DNA of 64,000 nt from Listeria cornellensis FSL F6-0969 (GCF_000525855.1 NZ_AODE01000004.1:186001-250000), one strand, 5' to 3'; numbered from the stretch's first letter, positions 48,144 through 58,270 are shown. Numbers and translations are program-made. The notes: a model not told the origin generated them from the sequence alone.

Positions 48144-49193
48144 ATGCGAGTTTCAAAGGAAGATTTGCACCAGCTGATTCAAACAAAAATAGAGCGGGCT
48201 GGTTTGACGGAAGAACACGCCGATATTGTTGCTGATGTGTTGGCGTTTGCGGATGCGCGCGGGATTCATTCGCATGGTGCGGTTCGTGTCGAGTATTATT
48301 CAGAGCGGATTGCTAAAGGTGGCATTACGAATCGACCGGATTTCCGGTTTGAGCAGACGGGGCCAACGAGTGGTATTTTCCACGGGGATAATGGTTCTGG
48401 GCACGTGGCGGCGAAACGGGCGATGGAAGAGGCGATCCGGATTGCTGGCAAAAATGGTGTCGCGGTTGTAGGCGTGAAAAATATGTCGCACAGCGGTGCC
48501 TTGGCTTATTTTGTGGAACAAGCGGCGAGTTGCGATTTTGTAGCGCTTTCTGTGTGCCAGTCGGACCCGATGGTGGTGCCATTTGGTGGCGCGGAAGATT
48601 ATTTCGGTACGAATCCGATTGCGTTTGCAGCGCCGACGGATGACGGGAGAATGTTGACGTTTGACATGGCGACGACGGTTCAGGCTTGGGGCAAGGTGCT
48701 TCATGCGAGGTCTCGCGGAGAATCGATTCCGCCGACTTGGGCGGTAGACGTGGACGGGGCACCGACAACGGATCCTGCGAAGGTCAACGCGTTATTGCCA
48801 ATCGCTGGGCCAAAAGGGTACGGCTTGATGATGATGGTGGACGTGTTGTCAGGAATTTTGCTAGGATTGCCATTCGGGAAGCATGTGAGCTCGATGTACG
48901 CGGACCTTTCGAAGGGGCGCGATTTGGGACAGTTGCATATCGTGATTAATCCGGCGTTCTTTACGGATATCGAGGCGTTTAAGGCGAACATGTCTGAGGT
49001 TTTGGATGAGGTGACGGCTGTTGCTCCTGCGCCGGGCGTGGATCGGGTGTATTATCCTGGTGAACGTGGACGGTTGCGTGAGAAGGCGTACGAGGAGCAA
49101 GGAATCGAGATTGTGGATGATATTTATGCGTATTTGATTTCGGATGCGATTCATTTTGACAATTATGATGGAAAAAATAAATTTGCGGAATAA
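48144..49193 (+). CDS. allD: Ureidoglycolate dehydrogenase-like protein, copy 2
   Basis: 349 residues from ATG 48144 (AAAGGTGG upstream), MRVSKEDLHQLIQTKIERAG; the length equals E. coli AllD. Keeps the same motifs as copy 1 (VKNMSHSGALAYFVEQAASC, SDPMVVPFGGAEDYFGTNPI, GPKGYGLMMMVDVLSG) with roughly 70 percent identity by eye, highest in the C-terminal half. A tandem duplication that has diverged. Which copy serves oxalurate formation is not decidable here. Confidence 0.82.
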   Translation: MRVSKEDLHQLIQTKIERAGLTEEHADIVADVLAFADARGIHSHGAVRVEYYSERIAKGGITNRPDFRFEQTGPTSGIFHGDNGSGHVAAKRAMEEAIRIAGKNGVAVVGVKNMSHSGALAYFVEQAASCDFVALSVCQSDPMVVPFGGAEDYFGTNPIAFAAPTDDGRMLTFDMATTVQAWGKVLHARSRGESIPPTWAVDVDGAPTTDPAKVNALLPIAGPKGYGLMMMVDVLSGILLGLPFGKHVSSMYADLSKGRDLGQLHIVINPAFFTDIEAFKANMSEVLDEVTAVAPAPGVDRVYYPGERGRLREKAYEEQGIEIVDDIYAYLISDAIHFDNYDGKNKFAE

Positions 49194-49208
49194 GGAGAGG
49201 TGAGCACG

Positions 49209-50982
49209 ATGTTACACACGATTATTAAGGGAAATGCGTATCAGGATTCAGTCGTTTTGATGCTACTTACGAATAAGGTTTCGACGATTGATGGGGTAAA
49301 CCGGGTATCGATCATGATGGGAACGCCTGCGAATAAAGATATTTTCGGAACATCGGGTTTGCGTACAGAAGAGCTGGAAGCGGCATCGGCGAACGATATG
49401 GCGATTGTTGTGGACACGGAAGATGCTTCTAAAATTGATGAAATTTTGGCGGAAGTGGATGCGTTTTTAGCCAGTCAAGCGACGAAGGAAAGCAGCAACA
49501 CGACGGAAACGGCGCGGACTTGGGATAAGGCGATGAAGTTGGACGCGGATGCGAACATGGCGCTGATCTCCATTCCAGGTACATATGCTGCGGCGGAAGC
49601 GGATCGGGCATTGGATGAAGGGCTACACGCGTTTATTTTTAGCGATAATATGGCGATTGAGGAAGAGCTGCGTTTGAAGCAGAAAGCGCATGAAAAAGGC
49701 TTGCTTGTGATGGGACCTGATTGTGGAACTGGTATCGTGAATGGTGTTCCGATGGCGTTTACAAACGTTGTAAAACCGGGGAATATCGGCATTGTCGGTG
49801 CATCTGGAACGGGAATTCAAGAAGTTTCGACGATTATTGACCGTCTAGGCGACGGCGTGACGAATGCGATTGGAACGGGTGGTCGTGACTTATCCGAAAC
49901 AGTTGGCGGAATCACGATGCTGGACGCGATTGCAGCGCTTGAAAAACAAGCCGACACAGACGTGATTGTCGTCATTTCGAAGCCACCTGCAAAAGCGATT
50001 CGCGATAAGGTTTTGGCATTATTACGCACGATTACGAAGCCTGCCGTGACGATTTTTTTTAGGTGAAAAACCGACGTATCATGAGGCGAATTTATATCAC
50101 GCTTACACGCTCGAAGAAACGGCGCGCATTGCGGTTGCACTTGCAAAAGGAGAAGCAGTAACGGCAGTGGACACGAAAATCGTGACACCTGAAATTAGTC
50201 TAACTCCGGAGCAAAAACATATCAAAGGCTACTACTCTGGCGGGACTTTAGCGTCTGAGGCAGCCATGCTTATCGCGGATGCCCTTCAGTTAAAAGAAGG
50301 CCTGATTAAGCAAGACGGCTATATTTTGAAAACAGAAGGTCACGAGGTTATCGATCTTGGCGATGATATTTATACGCAAGGAAAACCGCATCCAATGATT
50401 GACCCTGAAAAACGGATTGCGTTCATTGAAGATGCGGCAAATGATCCGGAAACGGCGGTTATTTTGCTCGATGTGGTGCTTGGTTACGGCTCACACGAAG
50501 ACATGGCGGGGCAATTGGCGCCAGCGATTAAAGGCGTGATTGCAAAAGCGAAAGCGGCCGGACGCGAATTGGCTGTTATTGGAACGGTTTGTGGGACGCT
50601 TCAAGATCCGCAAGACTACAAGGAACAGCGCCAAACATTGGAGAAAGCGGGCGTGATCGTGAAGGACAGCAATAATGAAGCCGTTAGAACTGGGCTAGCA
50701 CTCGTGGGTCATTCGGTAGAAGAGGCTGATAAAGCGATTCGTGAAGTCGAGTCAGGCGAAGCAGCACCAATTTTAGAAGCATCGGAAGCAATGCTCGACT
50801 TGCTTGCAAAACAGCCACGTGTCATCAATATCGGACTAAAAAGTTTTGCGGAAGCGATTACTGAAACTGGCGGACGTGTCGTGCAATTTGACTGGCGCCC
50901 AGTGGCTGGTGGAAATCCTGAACTACAAAAAGTATTACAATTCCTAAATAGTTACCGTGCTGAAACGGCGGATGTGAAATAA
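49209..50982 (+). CDS. fdrA: FdrA/AllF subunit of oxamate carbamoyltransferase (one frameshift as read)
   Basis: About 590 residues from ATG 49209 (GGAGAGGTGAG upstream). Acyl-CoA-synthetase-like fold: MLHTIIKGNAYQDSVVLMLL start, GPDCGTGIVNGVPMAFTNVV, VGASGTGIQEVSTIIDRLGD, and in the second half LLDVVLGYGSHEDMAGQLAP. The frame breaks at eight T (50053-50060); seven gives VTIFLGEKPTYHEANLY and joins both parts. With AllG and AllH it forms the oxamic transcarbamylase that turns oxalurate and phosphate into oxamate and carbamoyl phosphate. Confidence 0.87.
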
Positions 50983-51003
50983 ATTTTTGAAGGAGGAAAA
51001 ATA

Positions 51004-52272
51004 ATGACAAACTACCAGACAATCGATGAGGCAAACCGCGCAGTGGCGGATAAAATCGTCGCTTCGGCACCATTTTTACTGGACGTCGTGCCTGCTAAAT
51101 CTGTAATCGCCGAGTTAAAGGAAGGAAAGGTATTACTTCATGCGGGCCCTCCAATCAAATGGGAAAACATGACGAGCCCGATGCAAGGTTCATGTGTTGG
51201 CGCCGCATTATTTGAAGAATGGGCGGACAATGAAGACGACGCGCGTGCGATGCTTGACCGCGGGGATGTAACGTTTATTCCGTGCCATCACGTGGACGCG
51301 GTTGGACCAATGGGCGGCATTACCTCGGCGAATATGCCAGTTGTTGTCGTGGAAAACCGCACAGATGGCAATCGCGCTTACTGTACGATGAACGAAGGAA
51401 TTGGCGCGGTACTACGTTTTGGTGCTTATTCCGAAGAAGTGGTGAATCGCTTGCGTTGGATGCGTGATGTGCTCGGTCCAGTGCTTAGCAAAGCGCTACA
51501 AACGCTTGATGAAGGCATGAATCTAAACGTTATTGTTGCAAAAGCAATCGCGATGGGAGATGAGTTCCACCAACGCAATATCGCGGCTTCTCTCGTATTT
51601 TTGAAAGAAGTAAGCCCAATCATTGTGAGCCTGGATATCGATGAAAAAGAACGCCAAGAAGTCATCAAGTTCCTCGCAGATACCGATCAATTTTTCCTAA
51701 ATATCATGATGGCCTCTGCAAAAGCAGTGATGGACGGCGCGCGGATGATTGAGGAAGGTACGATTGTTACTGCTATGTGTCGTAACGGCGAAAACTTCGG
51801 AATTCGCATCAGTGGTATGGGAGACGAGTGGTTCACAGCGCCCGTCAACACACCACAAGGCCTTTATTTCACAGGCTATTCCGGTGAAGACGCGAACCCA
51901 GATATCGGGGACAGCGCGATTACAGAAACGTTTGGCGTTGGCGGTATGGCAATGATCGCAGCACCAGCCGTGACTCGTTTTGTCGGTACAGGCGGATTTG
52001 GCGACGCGCTGAAAACAAGTAACGAAATGCTAGAAATCGTGATCGACCAAAATCCGAATTTTACCGTTCCAACATGGGATTTCCAAGGAATTTGTCTCGG
52101 CATTGACGCTCGTAAAGTAGTCGAGACCGGCATTACACCAGTCATCAATACCGGGATCGCCCATAAAAAAGCAGGCATCGGCCAAATCGGCGCTGGAACC
52201 GTAAACCCACCAGTTGCCTGTTTTGAAAAAGCAATCACAGCCTATGCAGAAAAGTTAGGCTTAACCGTATAA
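51004..52272 (+). CDS. allG: DUF1116 protein, AllG (YlbE) subunit of oxamate carbamoyltransferase
   Basis: 422 residues, MTNYQTIDEANRAVADKIVA, GAAGGAGG upstream. The family stretches GPPIKWENMTSPMQGSCVGA, CHHVDAVGPMGGITSANMPV and NVIVAKAIAMGDEFHQRNIA are clear. DUF1116 proteins accompany FdrA in ureide operons and are needed for the oxamate-forming carbamoyltransferase. Intact; 18 bases to allH. Confidence 0.85.
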   Translation: MTNYQTIDEANRAVADKIVASAPFLLDVVPAKSVIAELKEGKVLLHAGPPIKWENMTSPMQGSCVGAALFEEWADNEDDARAMLDRGDVTFIPCHHVDAVGPMGGITSANMPVVVVENRTDGNRAYCTMNEGIGAVLRFGAYSEEVVNRLRWMRDVLGPVLSKALQTLDEGMNLNVIVAKAIAMGDEFHQRNIAASLVFLKEVSPIIVSLDIDEKERQEVIKFLADTDQFFLNIMMASAKAVMDGARMIEEGTIVTAMCRNGENFGIRISGMGDEWFTAPVNTPQGLYFTGYSGEDANPDIGDSAITETFGVGGMAMIAAPAVTRFVGTGGFGDALKTSNEMLEIVIDQNPNFTVPTWDFQGICLGIDARKVVETGITPVINTGIAHKKAGIGQIGAGTVNPPVACFEKAITAYAEKLGLTV

Positions 52273-52290
52273 AAAAGGAGGTGAAAAAGG

Positions 52291-53098
52291 ATGCCAGTGA
52301 TTCAAGCGATGGGTCTTGCGAGAAATGTGAGCGATTTACTAATGGTTCGCCAAGTATGGCATGTCCACAGCGTATTCCTCAATGGTTTCAATCTAGAAAA
52401 TGAAGATGAACGAATCTTTGTGGGCACCGCTAAAAATGGCAAACTACCATTCGGGATTCAAGTCGCAAACACTGACGTCACAACACTTATTGCATCAATC
52501 CAAGTCAATCAACAGTTTGAATATCATGACGGCATACTTCTTCATCACCAATCATCGATCAAAATAGAGCTTTCAGGTGTCCCCCAATACACCAGTAAAC
52601 GTGAAAAAACAGAAATAAAGCCGAGTCGCGCCTTTTTTAACACACATTTTGGAAAGTCAAAAGCAAACGGGGCTCGGTTTTGCCATACAAGATTTACTAG
52701 AGCAACCACAATCTTGCAACCTTGCCATAGCGCTACGGAGCAGAGATACCATTTTTATCGAAAAGATATTGCGCTATTTCTTAGGTAGAGGCGCTGGTTT
52801 GACGCCATCGGGGGATGATATGTTGGTCGGTATTTTGCTCATTGGAAACGTGAGCGGTACGTTTAAACAAACACTGGGCCAACTCATCACAACCGAACAA
52901 CTGACGACAGACATCAGCCAGACCTACCTGAAATACGCGCTTAAAGACGAGTTCAGCGATGCACTACTATCACTTTACGAAGCATTCCAAACTGGTGCTG
53001 ATACACAAAAAATCACCGAACAAATACTCAAAAATGGACACACATCGGGAACAGACACGATAGCAGGTGTCGCACTTGCAATAAAGGAGGAATTTTCA
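52291..53098 (+). CDS. allH: DUF2877 protein, AllH (YlbF) subunit (one frameshift as read; no stop before arcC)
   Basis: About 269 residues from ATG 52291 (AAGGAGGTGAA upstream). Recognisable parts: FLGRGAGLTPSGDDMLVGIL, the DUF2877 signature, and GHTSGTDTIAGVALAI near the end. A six-T run (52633-52638) breaks it; five gives SRAFLTHILESQKQTGLGF. As read the repaired frame has no stop and runs in frame into carbamate kinase. If TTTT 53093-53096 were TTT, it would end EEFQWENA at 53114, overlapping arcC by 16 bases, a more ordinary layout. Confidence 0.78.
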
Positions 53099-54058
53099 AT
53101 GGGAAAACGCGTAGTTATCGCGCTTGGCGGCAATGCAATCTTGCAACCGAACCAAGAAGCAACATTTGAAAACCAATTAAAAAACGTGGAGGACAGCTGC
53201 GCCAAAATCGCAGAAATCACAGAAGCAGGGCACAAAGTCATCGTGACGCACGGAAACGGCCCGCAAGTCGGCAATATTTTACGCCAAAATGAAGAAGCCA
53301 AAGCATACGTTCCAGCGCTTCCAATCGACGCGTGCAGCGCAGAATCACAAGGCTTCATCGGCTACATGATGGAACAATCACTAAAAAACGAACTCGCGCG
53401 CAAAAAATTACCAACAAACGTCATCACGCTTTTAACACAAACCGAAGTTAGCGCGAGCGACCCCGCATTCCAAAGCCCAACGAAACCAATCGGTGTCTTC
53501 TATACACGCGAAGAAGCCGTCGAACTAGCTGCTGCAAAAGGCTGGGAAATGGCCGAAGACGCAGGCCGAGGATACCGCCGCGTTGTCCCATCCCCACAAC
53601 CACAAAAAATCCACGGCGTCGAAGCGATTAAACAGCTCGTAGCCACAGATACCGTCGTTATTTCCACAGGCGGAGGCGGGATTCCCGTCGTTCAAAACGA
53701 AGAAGGCGACCTAAAAGGCGTCGAAGCAGTCATCGACAAAGACCGTTCCGCGTTACGCCTATCCGAACAAGTCGAAGCCGACGTTTTCATGATACTAACC
53801 GACGTGACAAACGTGTACTTACATTTCGGCGAGCCAAACCAACAAAAACTAGAAGGCGTACCAGTCAAAGAAGCGAAAGAGTACATGACAGAAGGCCATT
53901 TCGCAGACGGTAGTATGGGTCCGAAAATGGAAGCAGCGATTGCCTTTGCCGAATCTGGAAAAGAAGCCATCATTTGCTCACTAGACGCTGCAGTGGAAGC
54001 ATTAGCAGGCCGTGCAGGAACACGTATCCTACCTGAAAAAAGTACAGTGAACGCTTAA
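53099..54058 (+). CDS. arcC: Carbamate kinase
   Basis: 319 residues, MGKRVVIALGGNAILQPNQE from ATG 53099 behind AAAGGAGG. Contains the ATP/carbamoyl-phosphate motifs VTHGNGPQVGNILRQNEEA, STGGGGIPVV, VIDKDRSALRLSEQ and DGSMGPKMEAAIAFAES. It makes ATP from the carbamoyl phosphate released by the AllFGH enzyme, the energy-yielding end of the pathway (the role called AllK). Last gene of the operon, followed by a terminator. The frame is open upstream into allH. Confidence 0.92.
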   Translation: MGKRVVIALGGNAILQPNQEATFENQLKNVEDSCAKIAEITEAGHKVIVTHGNGPQVGNILRQNEEAKAYVPALPIDACSAESQGFIGYMMEQSLKNELARKKLPTNVITLLTQTEVSASDPAFQSPTKPIGVFYTREEAVELAAAKGWEMAEDAGRGYRRVVPSPQPQKIHGVEAIKQLVATDTVVISTGGGGIPVVQNEEGDLKGVEAVIDKDRSALRLSEQVEADVFMILTDVTNVYLHFGEPNQQKLEGVPVKEAKEYMTEGHFADGSMGPKMEAAIAFAESGKEAIICSLDAAVEALAGRAGTRILPEKSTVNA

Positions 54059-54071
54059 AAATGCATTTTAA

Positions 54072-54110
54072 AAAGGTCAAATAGCTCACCGCTACTTGAC
54101 CTTTTTTGAC
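54072..54110. terminator. Terminator of the allantoate operon, shared with the sugar porter gene
   Basis: AAGGTCAAATAGC pairs with GCTACTTGACCTT (one mismatch) around a short loop, followed by six T; A-rich on the other side. Confidence 0.8.
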
Positions 54111-54115
54111 GGCTA

Positions 54116-55510
54116 CTAAATCGCTTTAGCAGCAGAAGCCTTATTTTTATTATTCAATGCTTTCGTCTCATTTTTCACTAACGCTTCTTCAATCTCCTCG
54201 AGCGTATAGCCTCGCGTCTCGAATACAAAGCGTTTAACAAAGAATACCGCTGCGAAGCAAACCAATCCGAAAATGATAAATAGCGTCACATTTCCTATCG
54301 TTTCTTCTAAAACCGGAAAACTAACAGAAACGGTCCAGTTAGCTGTCCAGTTCACCAACGACGCGATACCAACAGCTAAACCACGAATTTGCAATGGGAA
54401 GATTTCTCCAATCATGACCCACATAACCGGTCCCCAAGTCGCACAAAAACTTGAAATATAAGTAGCCAGGAAAATGAAGGTGAATAGATGGAATCCAGGT
54501 TTATCCGCTTCTAAATGGAACGCTGCAGACAAAGCAAAGAACGAGGCTCCCATAGCCAAAGCCCCGACCATCAGGACTTTTCTCCGGTCAAACCGATCCA
54601 TCAACGAAACGGCTACAGCAGTTACAATAACATAAAAAATACCTAGAAAAATTTGCGTCTGAATCGCCGAAGTAGCATCTGTCCCGCCACTCATTAAAAT
54701 ACGAGGCGCATAATAAAAGACCGTATTACAACCCATCCACTGCTGCAAAATAGCCAAACCAAAAGCCGCAATCACGGATGGACGCACCCATTTTGAAAAG
54801 ACATCTTTCAAACGACCTTTTTCGATATGGCTCTGCTCCTCAATTTCAAGGATTTCCGCCTCGGCCTCTGACTTGCTTCGAATGTTGAGTAAGATGGCTT
54901 CCGCTTCTTCTCGTTTGCCGACTTTCACCAAGTAACGTGGAGATTCCGGTAATAAAAGCCCACCGATAAACAGAATAAGTGCTGGTACTGCAGCAAAACC
55001 TAACATCAATTCCCAACCAATCGGTGAATCTCGCCAAACGTAATTCGCAATGTAAGCGAGCAACATACCAATCATAATCATCAACTGATTCAAAGAAGAC
55101 AAGCTCCCACGTTGGTTCGCTGGTGCCAATTCGGCCAAGTACATCGGAACAAGCGCACTAGCCCCACCAACTGCTATCCCTAAGAACATCCGCGAAATAA
55201 TTAAGGCCGTCACATCAGGCGACAAGGCACTACCCAAAGCTCCGACAAAGAAAATAAAAGCAGTCAAAATAACCATTTTCTTACGTCCGTACCTATCAGA
55301 TAATGGTGAAATTAAGACCGCACCCACAACCGCTCCAATCAAAATACAACTAACGACAAATCCAATCTCGCCATTACTTAATTGAAGCTCATCCTGAATA
55401 AAAATTTGTGCTCCAGCAATGACGCCAGTATCATAACCAAATAATAGTCCACCTAAAGCGCCGAAAAAGTAAATTAAAATTTTTTTGATAATCTCATAAA
55501 TATCCCCCAT
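54116..55510 (-). CDS. MFS sugar porter
   Basis: About 464 residues, 12 helices. Sugar porter signatures: GALGGLLFGYDTGVIAGA at helix 1, DRYGRKKMVILTAFIFFVGA, LVPMYLAELAPANQRGSLSS, LPESPRYLVKVGKREEAEAI and the C-terminal VFETRGYTLEEIEEAL. The start is uncertain: ATG 55510 gives MGDIYEIIKKILIYFFGALG but has no ribosome site, while GGGGGA lies before an ATG in another frame that would read MRLSKILIYFF if the seven-A run were five. Divergent from an AraC regulator, so likely an inducible sugar uptake system. Confidence 0.85.
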   Translation of the reverse strand: MGDIYEIIKKILIYFFGALGGLLFGYDTGVIAGAQIFIQDELQLSNGEIGFVVSCILIGAVVGAVLISPLSDRYGRKKMVILTAFIFFVGALGSALSPDVTALIISRMFLGIAVGGASALVPMYLAELAPANQRGSLSSLNQLMIMIGMLLAYIANYVWRDSPIGWELMLGFAAVPALILFIGGLLLPESPRYLVKVGKREEAEAILLNIRSKSEAEAEILEIEEQSHIEKGRLKDVFSKWVRPSVIAAFGLAILQQWMGCNTVFYYAPRILMSGGTDATSAIQTQIFLGIFYVIVTAVAVSLMDRFDRRKVLMVGALAMGASFFALSAAFHLEADKPGFHLFTFIFLATYISSFCATWGPVMWVMIGEIFPLQIRGLAVGIASLVNWTANWTVSVSFPVLEETIGNVTLFIIFGLVCFAAVFFVKRFVFETRGYTLEEIEEALVKNETKALNNKNKASAAKAI

Positions 55511-55625
55511 TTTTAGTAGTATAAACAATGATTGCGTTATTCATTTCCTCCTTTGATGATAAAAATTATATATTGCTTCCGCTTTCAATTTCGCTTATAG
55601 TAAGAATATTGAGGAGGGAAGGAAC

Positions 55626-56571
55626 ATGACAAATGAATTCGAGCTGATTGAACATAGTAAAGTACAAGACATTCATGTGTTTCTGATTGAGATGCATTAT
55701 CGTAGTACACACCTACATATGGATATCGAAGTAGTCTATCTACTGAGTGGTTCTTTAAATATTGTGACAAATAACAAGAAAATTTTACTGCAAAAAGGTG
55801 ATTTTATTGTCTTAAACTCCTGCCAATTGCACGAATTAGATTCAAAAAATTCTGCGTTGTTATTAATTTTTCAATTTTCGCCTAAGATTTTCGAAGCTTT
55901 TTTTCCTCAAATTAATGAGGTTTATTTTGATACAACGCCTATCGCTTTAGAAACTTCCGAAACTGGCCGACGTTTGTTGGAGAATATAGTAGTAGCCAGT
56001 CAAGCTTACTTTAAAGAAGAAGAATACTTTTCGTTGCTGTGCCATGGTTTTTCCTCCATTATCATGTTTGATTTAATGAAACTGGTTCCACACAAACAAA
56101 TGAAGGAAGAGAAGAAAGATCAATTGCTATTAAAGCTTGAAAGAATCAAAAGAATAAGCGATTATATTTCCAAACACTATCAAGAAAAGCTGTTACTTTC
56201 TGATATCGCAAAAATAGAAGCGCTCTCATTCACCTATTTATCTCACTTTTTCCATGAAAACTTCGGCGTAACGTTTCAAGAGTACGTCAATCTTCTCCGA
56301 TGTGAAAAGGCAAAATTTTTTATTAATTCATACAGAAAGTACATTGTTAACCATTTGTGGCGTTTGCGGTTTTTCGGATCTGCGTTATCTAAATAGCTCG
56401 TTTCAGCGCTTTTATGGCGTAAGTCCGAAAACTTTTCGAAAACAGAATCAAAATTGTCCAAATCAAGGGAACACGCTGAAACAAGATGTAACGAATAAAC
56501 AATATATTTTCTCGAAAACACAAAGTCTGGAGAAAATCACTCAGTTATTCACGTCTCCATCTCAACAATAG
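55626..56571 (+). CDS. AraC-family regulator with cupin sensor (one frameshift as read)
   Basis: About 314 residues, MTNEFELIEHSKVQDIHVFL, GGAGGGAAGGA upstream. The N-terminal cupin-like arm (MDIEVVYLLSGSLNIVTNNK) senses ligand; two helix-turn-helices lie at LLLSDIAKIEALSFTYLSHF and TICGVCGFSDLRYLNSSFQR, ending VSPKTFRKQ. The second is in another frame: removing one T from six (56316-56321) gives KAKFLLIHTESTLLTI. Divergent from the sugar porter at 54116 and presumably its activator. Confidence 0.83.
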
Positions 56572-56882
56572 CTAAAACTACAATGTTGCGTTTATTTAAA
56601 CAGCAATTTTTCGCCACTATTTAAAGTTAGCGCTTACTTAACTGCTATAAACTATATTTTATCATTTTTATTTCTTGTTTTCCTACATGATTTTATTCTC
56701 ATTAATAGACAATCTTGCTATTTTGGAGGAATGTCAATAAAATAGTTAAAATCATAGTACACAAAAGACATTAATTATCTATGGATCGGTTTTCTACTAT
56801 TTCTAGATATATCATCACGGAGAGTCAAAATTATTTTTCATTAAATTCTAATTTAACTCACAGCCTATTCTTTTCTCCAAAG

Positions 56883-56997
56883 TATAATATAAAGTTATAA
56901 GCTAACAAATTAAATTTTTTATTCTTTCCCCTGAGAATAAAATCCCAAACTCCCTTTTTGACCACCGCGGTTACTCCCTTTTCCGCGGTGGTTTTTT
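56883..56997 (+). ncRNA. Candidate small RNA or 5' leader ending in a strong terminator
   Basis: TATAAT at 56883 is followed about 70 bases on by a perfect ten-pair stem, ACCACCGCGG with CCGCGGTGGT, and six T (56961-56997). No ORF precedes this terminator, so it must end either the AraC transcript (390 bases away) or a short RNA of about 100 bases. The rest of the 56572-57328 gap is AT-rich and shows only a weak promoter (TTTTCA, 17 bases, TACAAT) before the formate channel gene. Confidence 0.35.
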
Positions 56998-57328
56998 GTT
57001 ATGTATTTTCCAGCTAATTTTACCTAAATTTCTAATACAGAAGGTTATGCAACCCCTTAGTGATAAATGCTCAGATTATAAATCCGGCTCTTTTATAAAA
57101 TTCAAATTAAGTCGAACGGATAGTAATGATACATAATTCATGTTTAGCCAGCAAACACAATGGGAATGGTAGTCTAGATTCATAAAAATAAATCGGTTTC
57201 AGTAACTTTTCAGAAAAAGTGTGAAATTATTTCATTATCATCAAAATGGTTATTTTCAAAGCGCCTATTTCGTGCTACAATAGTAAAGTTGTGGAGTTAT
57301 GAAAACTGATTAATTGGAGATGAAGAAT

Positions 57329-58129
57329 TTGGACTCAGAAAATAGTACATTAATGCAGAAAATCGATTATAGTACACGTAAGAAAATCGATCTTGTGCAC
57401 CATAGCGTTGCCCGCTATATTTTCCGCGCTATATTGGCTTGTTTATTTTTAACACTAGGAACAGCGGTTGCGGTTATGATTGGCGACAAGGTGGATCACT
57501 TTGCGCACGGACTTGGTAAAATCGTTTATGCATTCATGTTCAGCTGGTCACTTGTAATGATTATTTATATGAACGCCGAGCTCGGTACAAGTAACATGAT
57601 GTACATGACAACAGGCGTCTACCAAAAAATCATTAAACCCGGTAAAGCTTTAGGTATTTTATTCTTTTGTATATTATGTAATTTAATCGGGGGTATTTTG
57701 GCTGGGTATTTGATGTCACTCACATCGGTATTCCACGCGCTACCAGCCGATCACTTCTTGTTCACAGCCGTGACAGGAAAACTTGAAAAAGAACCCTTGC
57801 AAATCTTTATTGAAGCGATATTCGCGAACATTGTCGTGAATACGGCGGTCATTTGTACGATGCGGATGAAAGACGATGCAGGAAAAATCTTCGCGATGGT
57901 CTTCATTATTTTCATCTTTGCTTTCCTAGGTTTCGAGCACGTTATCGCTAACTTCTCGTCATTCTCACTGGCATTCTTTGCCTCAGGCGGTCACTTAGAC
58001 GCGATGACATGGAGCAGCGTATCAACGAACCTTTCACTGGCATTACTCGGAAACTATGTCGGGGGTGGTCTTGTTATCGGACTTGGCTATGCATGGCTCA
58101 ATAAAACAAAATCGATTTATAAAGACTAA
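57329..58129 (+). CDS. Formate/nitrite transporter family channel
   Basis: About 266 residues. TTG 57329 lies nine bases after GGAG and is the best start; ATG 57320 is too close to it. Six helices with FNT motifs: YMNAELGTSNMMYMTTGVYQ in the pore loop, FANIVVNTAVICTMRM, and FLGFEHVIANFSSFSL. Moves formate or related monocarboxylates across the membrane as a pentamer. Followed by its own terminator. The same gene neighbours metX in L. monocytogenes. Confidence 0.87.
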   Translation: MDSENSTLMQKIDYSTRKKIDLVHHSVARYIFRAILACLFLTLGTAVAVMIGDKVDHFAHGLGKIVYAFMFSWSLVMIIYMNAELGTSNMMYMTTGVYQKIIKPGKALGILFFCILCNLIGGILAGYLMSLTSVFHALPADHFLFTAVTGKLEKEPLQIFIEAIFANIVVNTAVICTMRMKDDAGKIFAMVFIIFIFAFLGFEHVIANFSSFSLAFFASGGHLDAMTWSSVSTNLSLALLGNYVGGGLVIGLGYAWLNKTKSIYKD

Positions 58130-58130
58130 A

Positions 58131-58177
58131 AAAAATGCGCAGTCTAGGAGATTTTCCTAAACTGTGCATTTTTTCTA
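58131..58177 (+). terminator. Terminator of the formate channel gene
   Basis: AATGCGCAGTCTAGGA pairs with TCCTAAACTGTGCATT, a long stem with a few mismatches, followed by six T. Confidence 0.8.
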
Positions 58178-58270
58178 TAGCGGTATAAAAGTTTTGAAAA
58201 GAAATCTGATTCAAAAAGAGGTATACTGGAGACGAGAAATGGAAAACTAATGTTGAAAAGGGGTAGACAT

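Noticed and set aside
50053-50060. Programmed ribosomal frameshifting in fdrA, secA2 or the MFS genes
   Set aside because: The breaks occur in unrelated genes, at any long homopolymer, in one predominant direction (extra base), and without stimulatory structures. Base-call error explains all of them more simply.
55572-55587. A cre box (TGAAAGCGGAAGCA, minus strand) between the sugar porter and AraC genes
   Set aside because: It departs from consensus at conserved positions (A where T is needed); suggestive but not enough to annotate.
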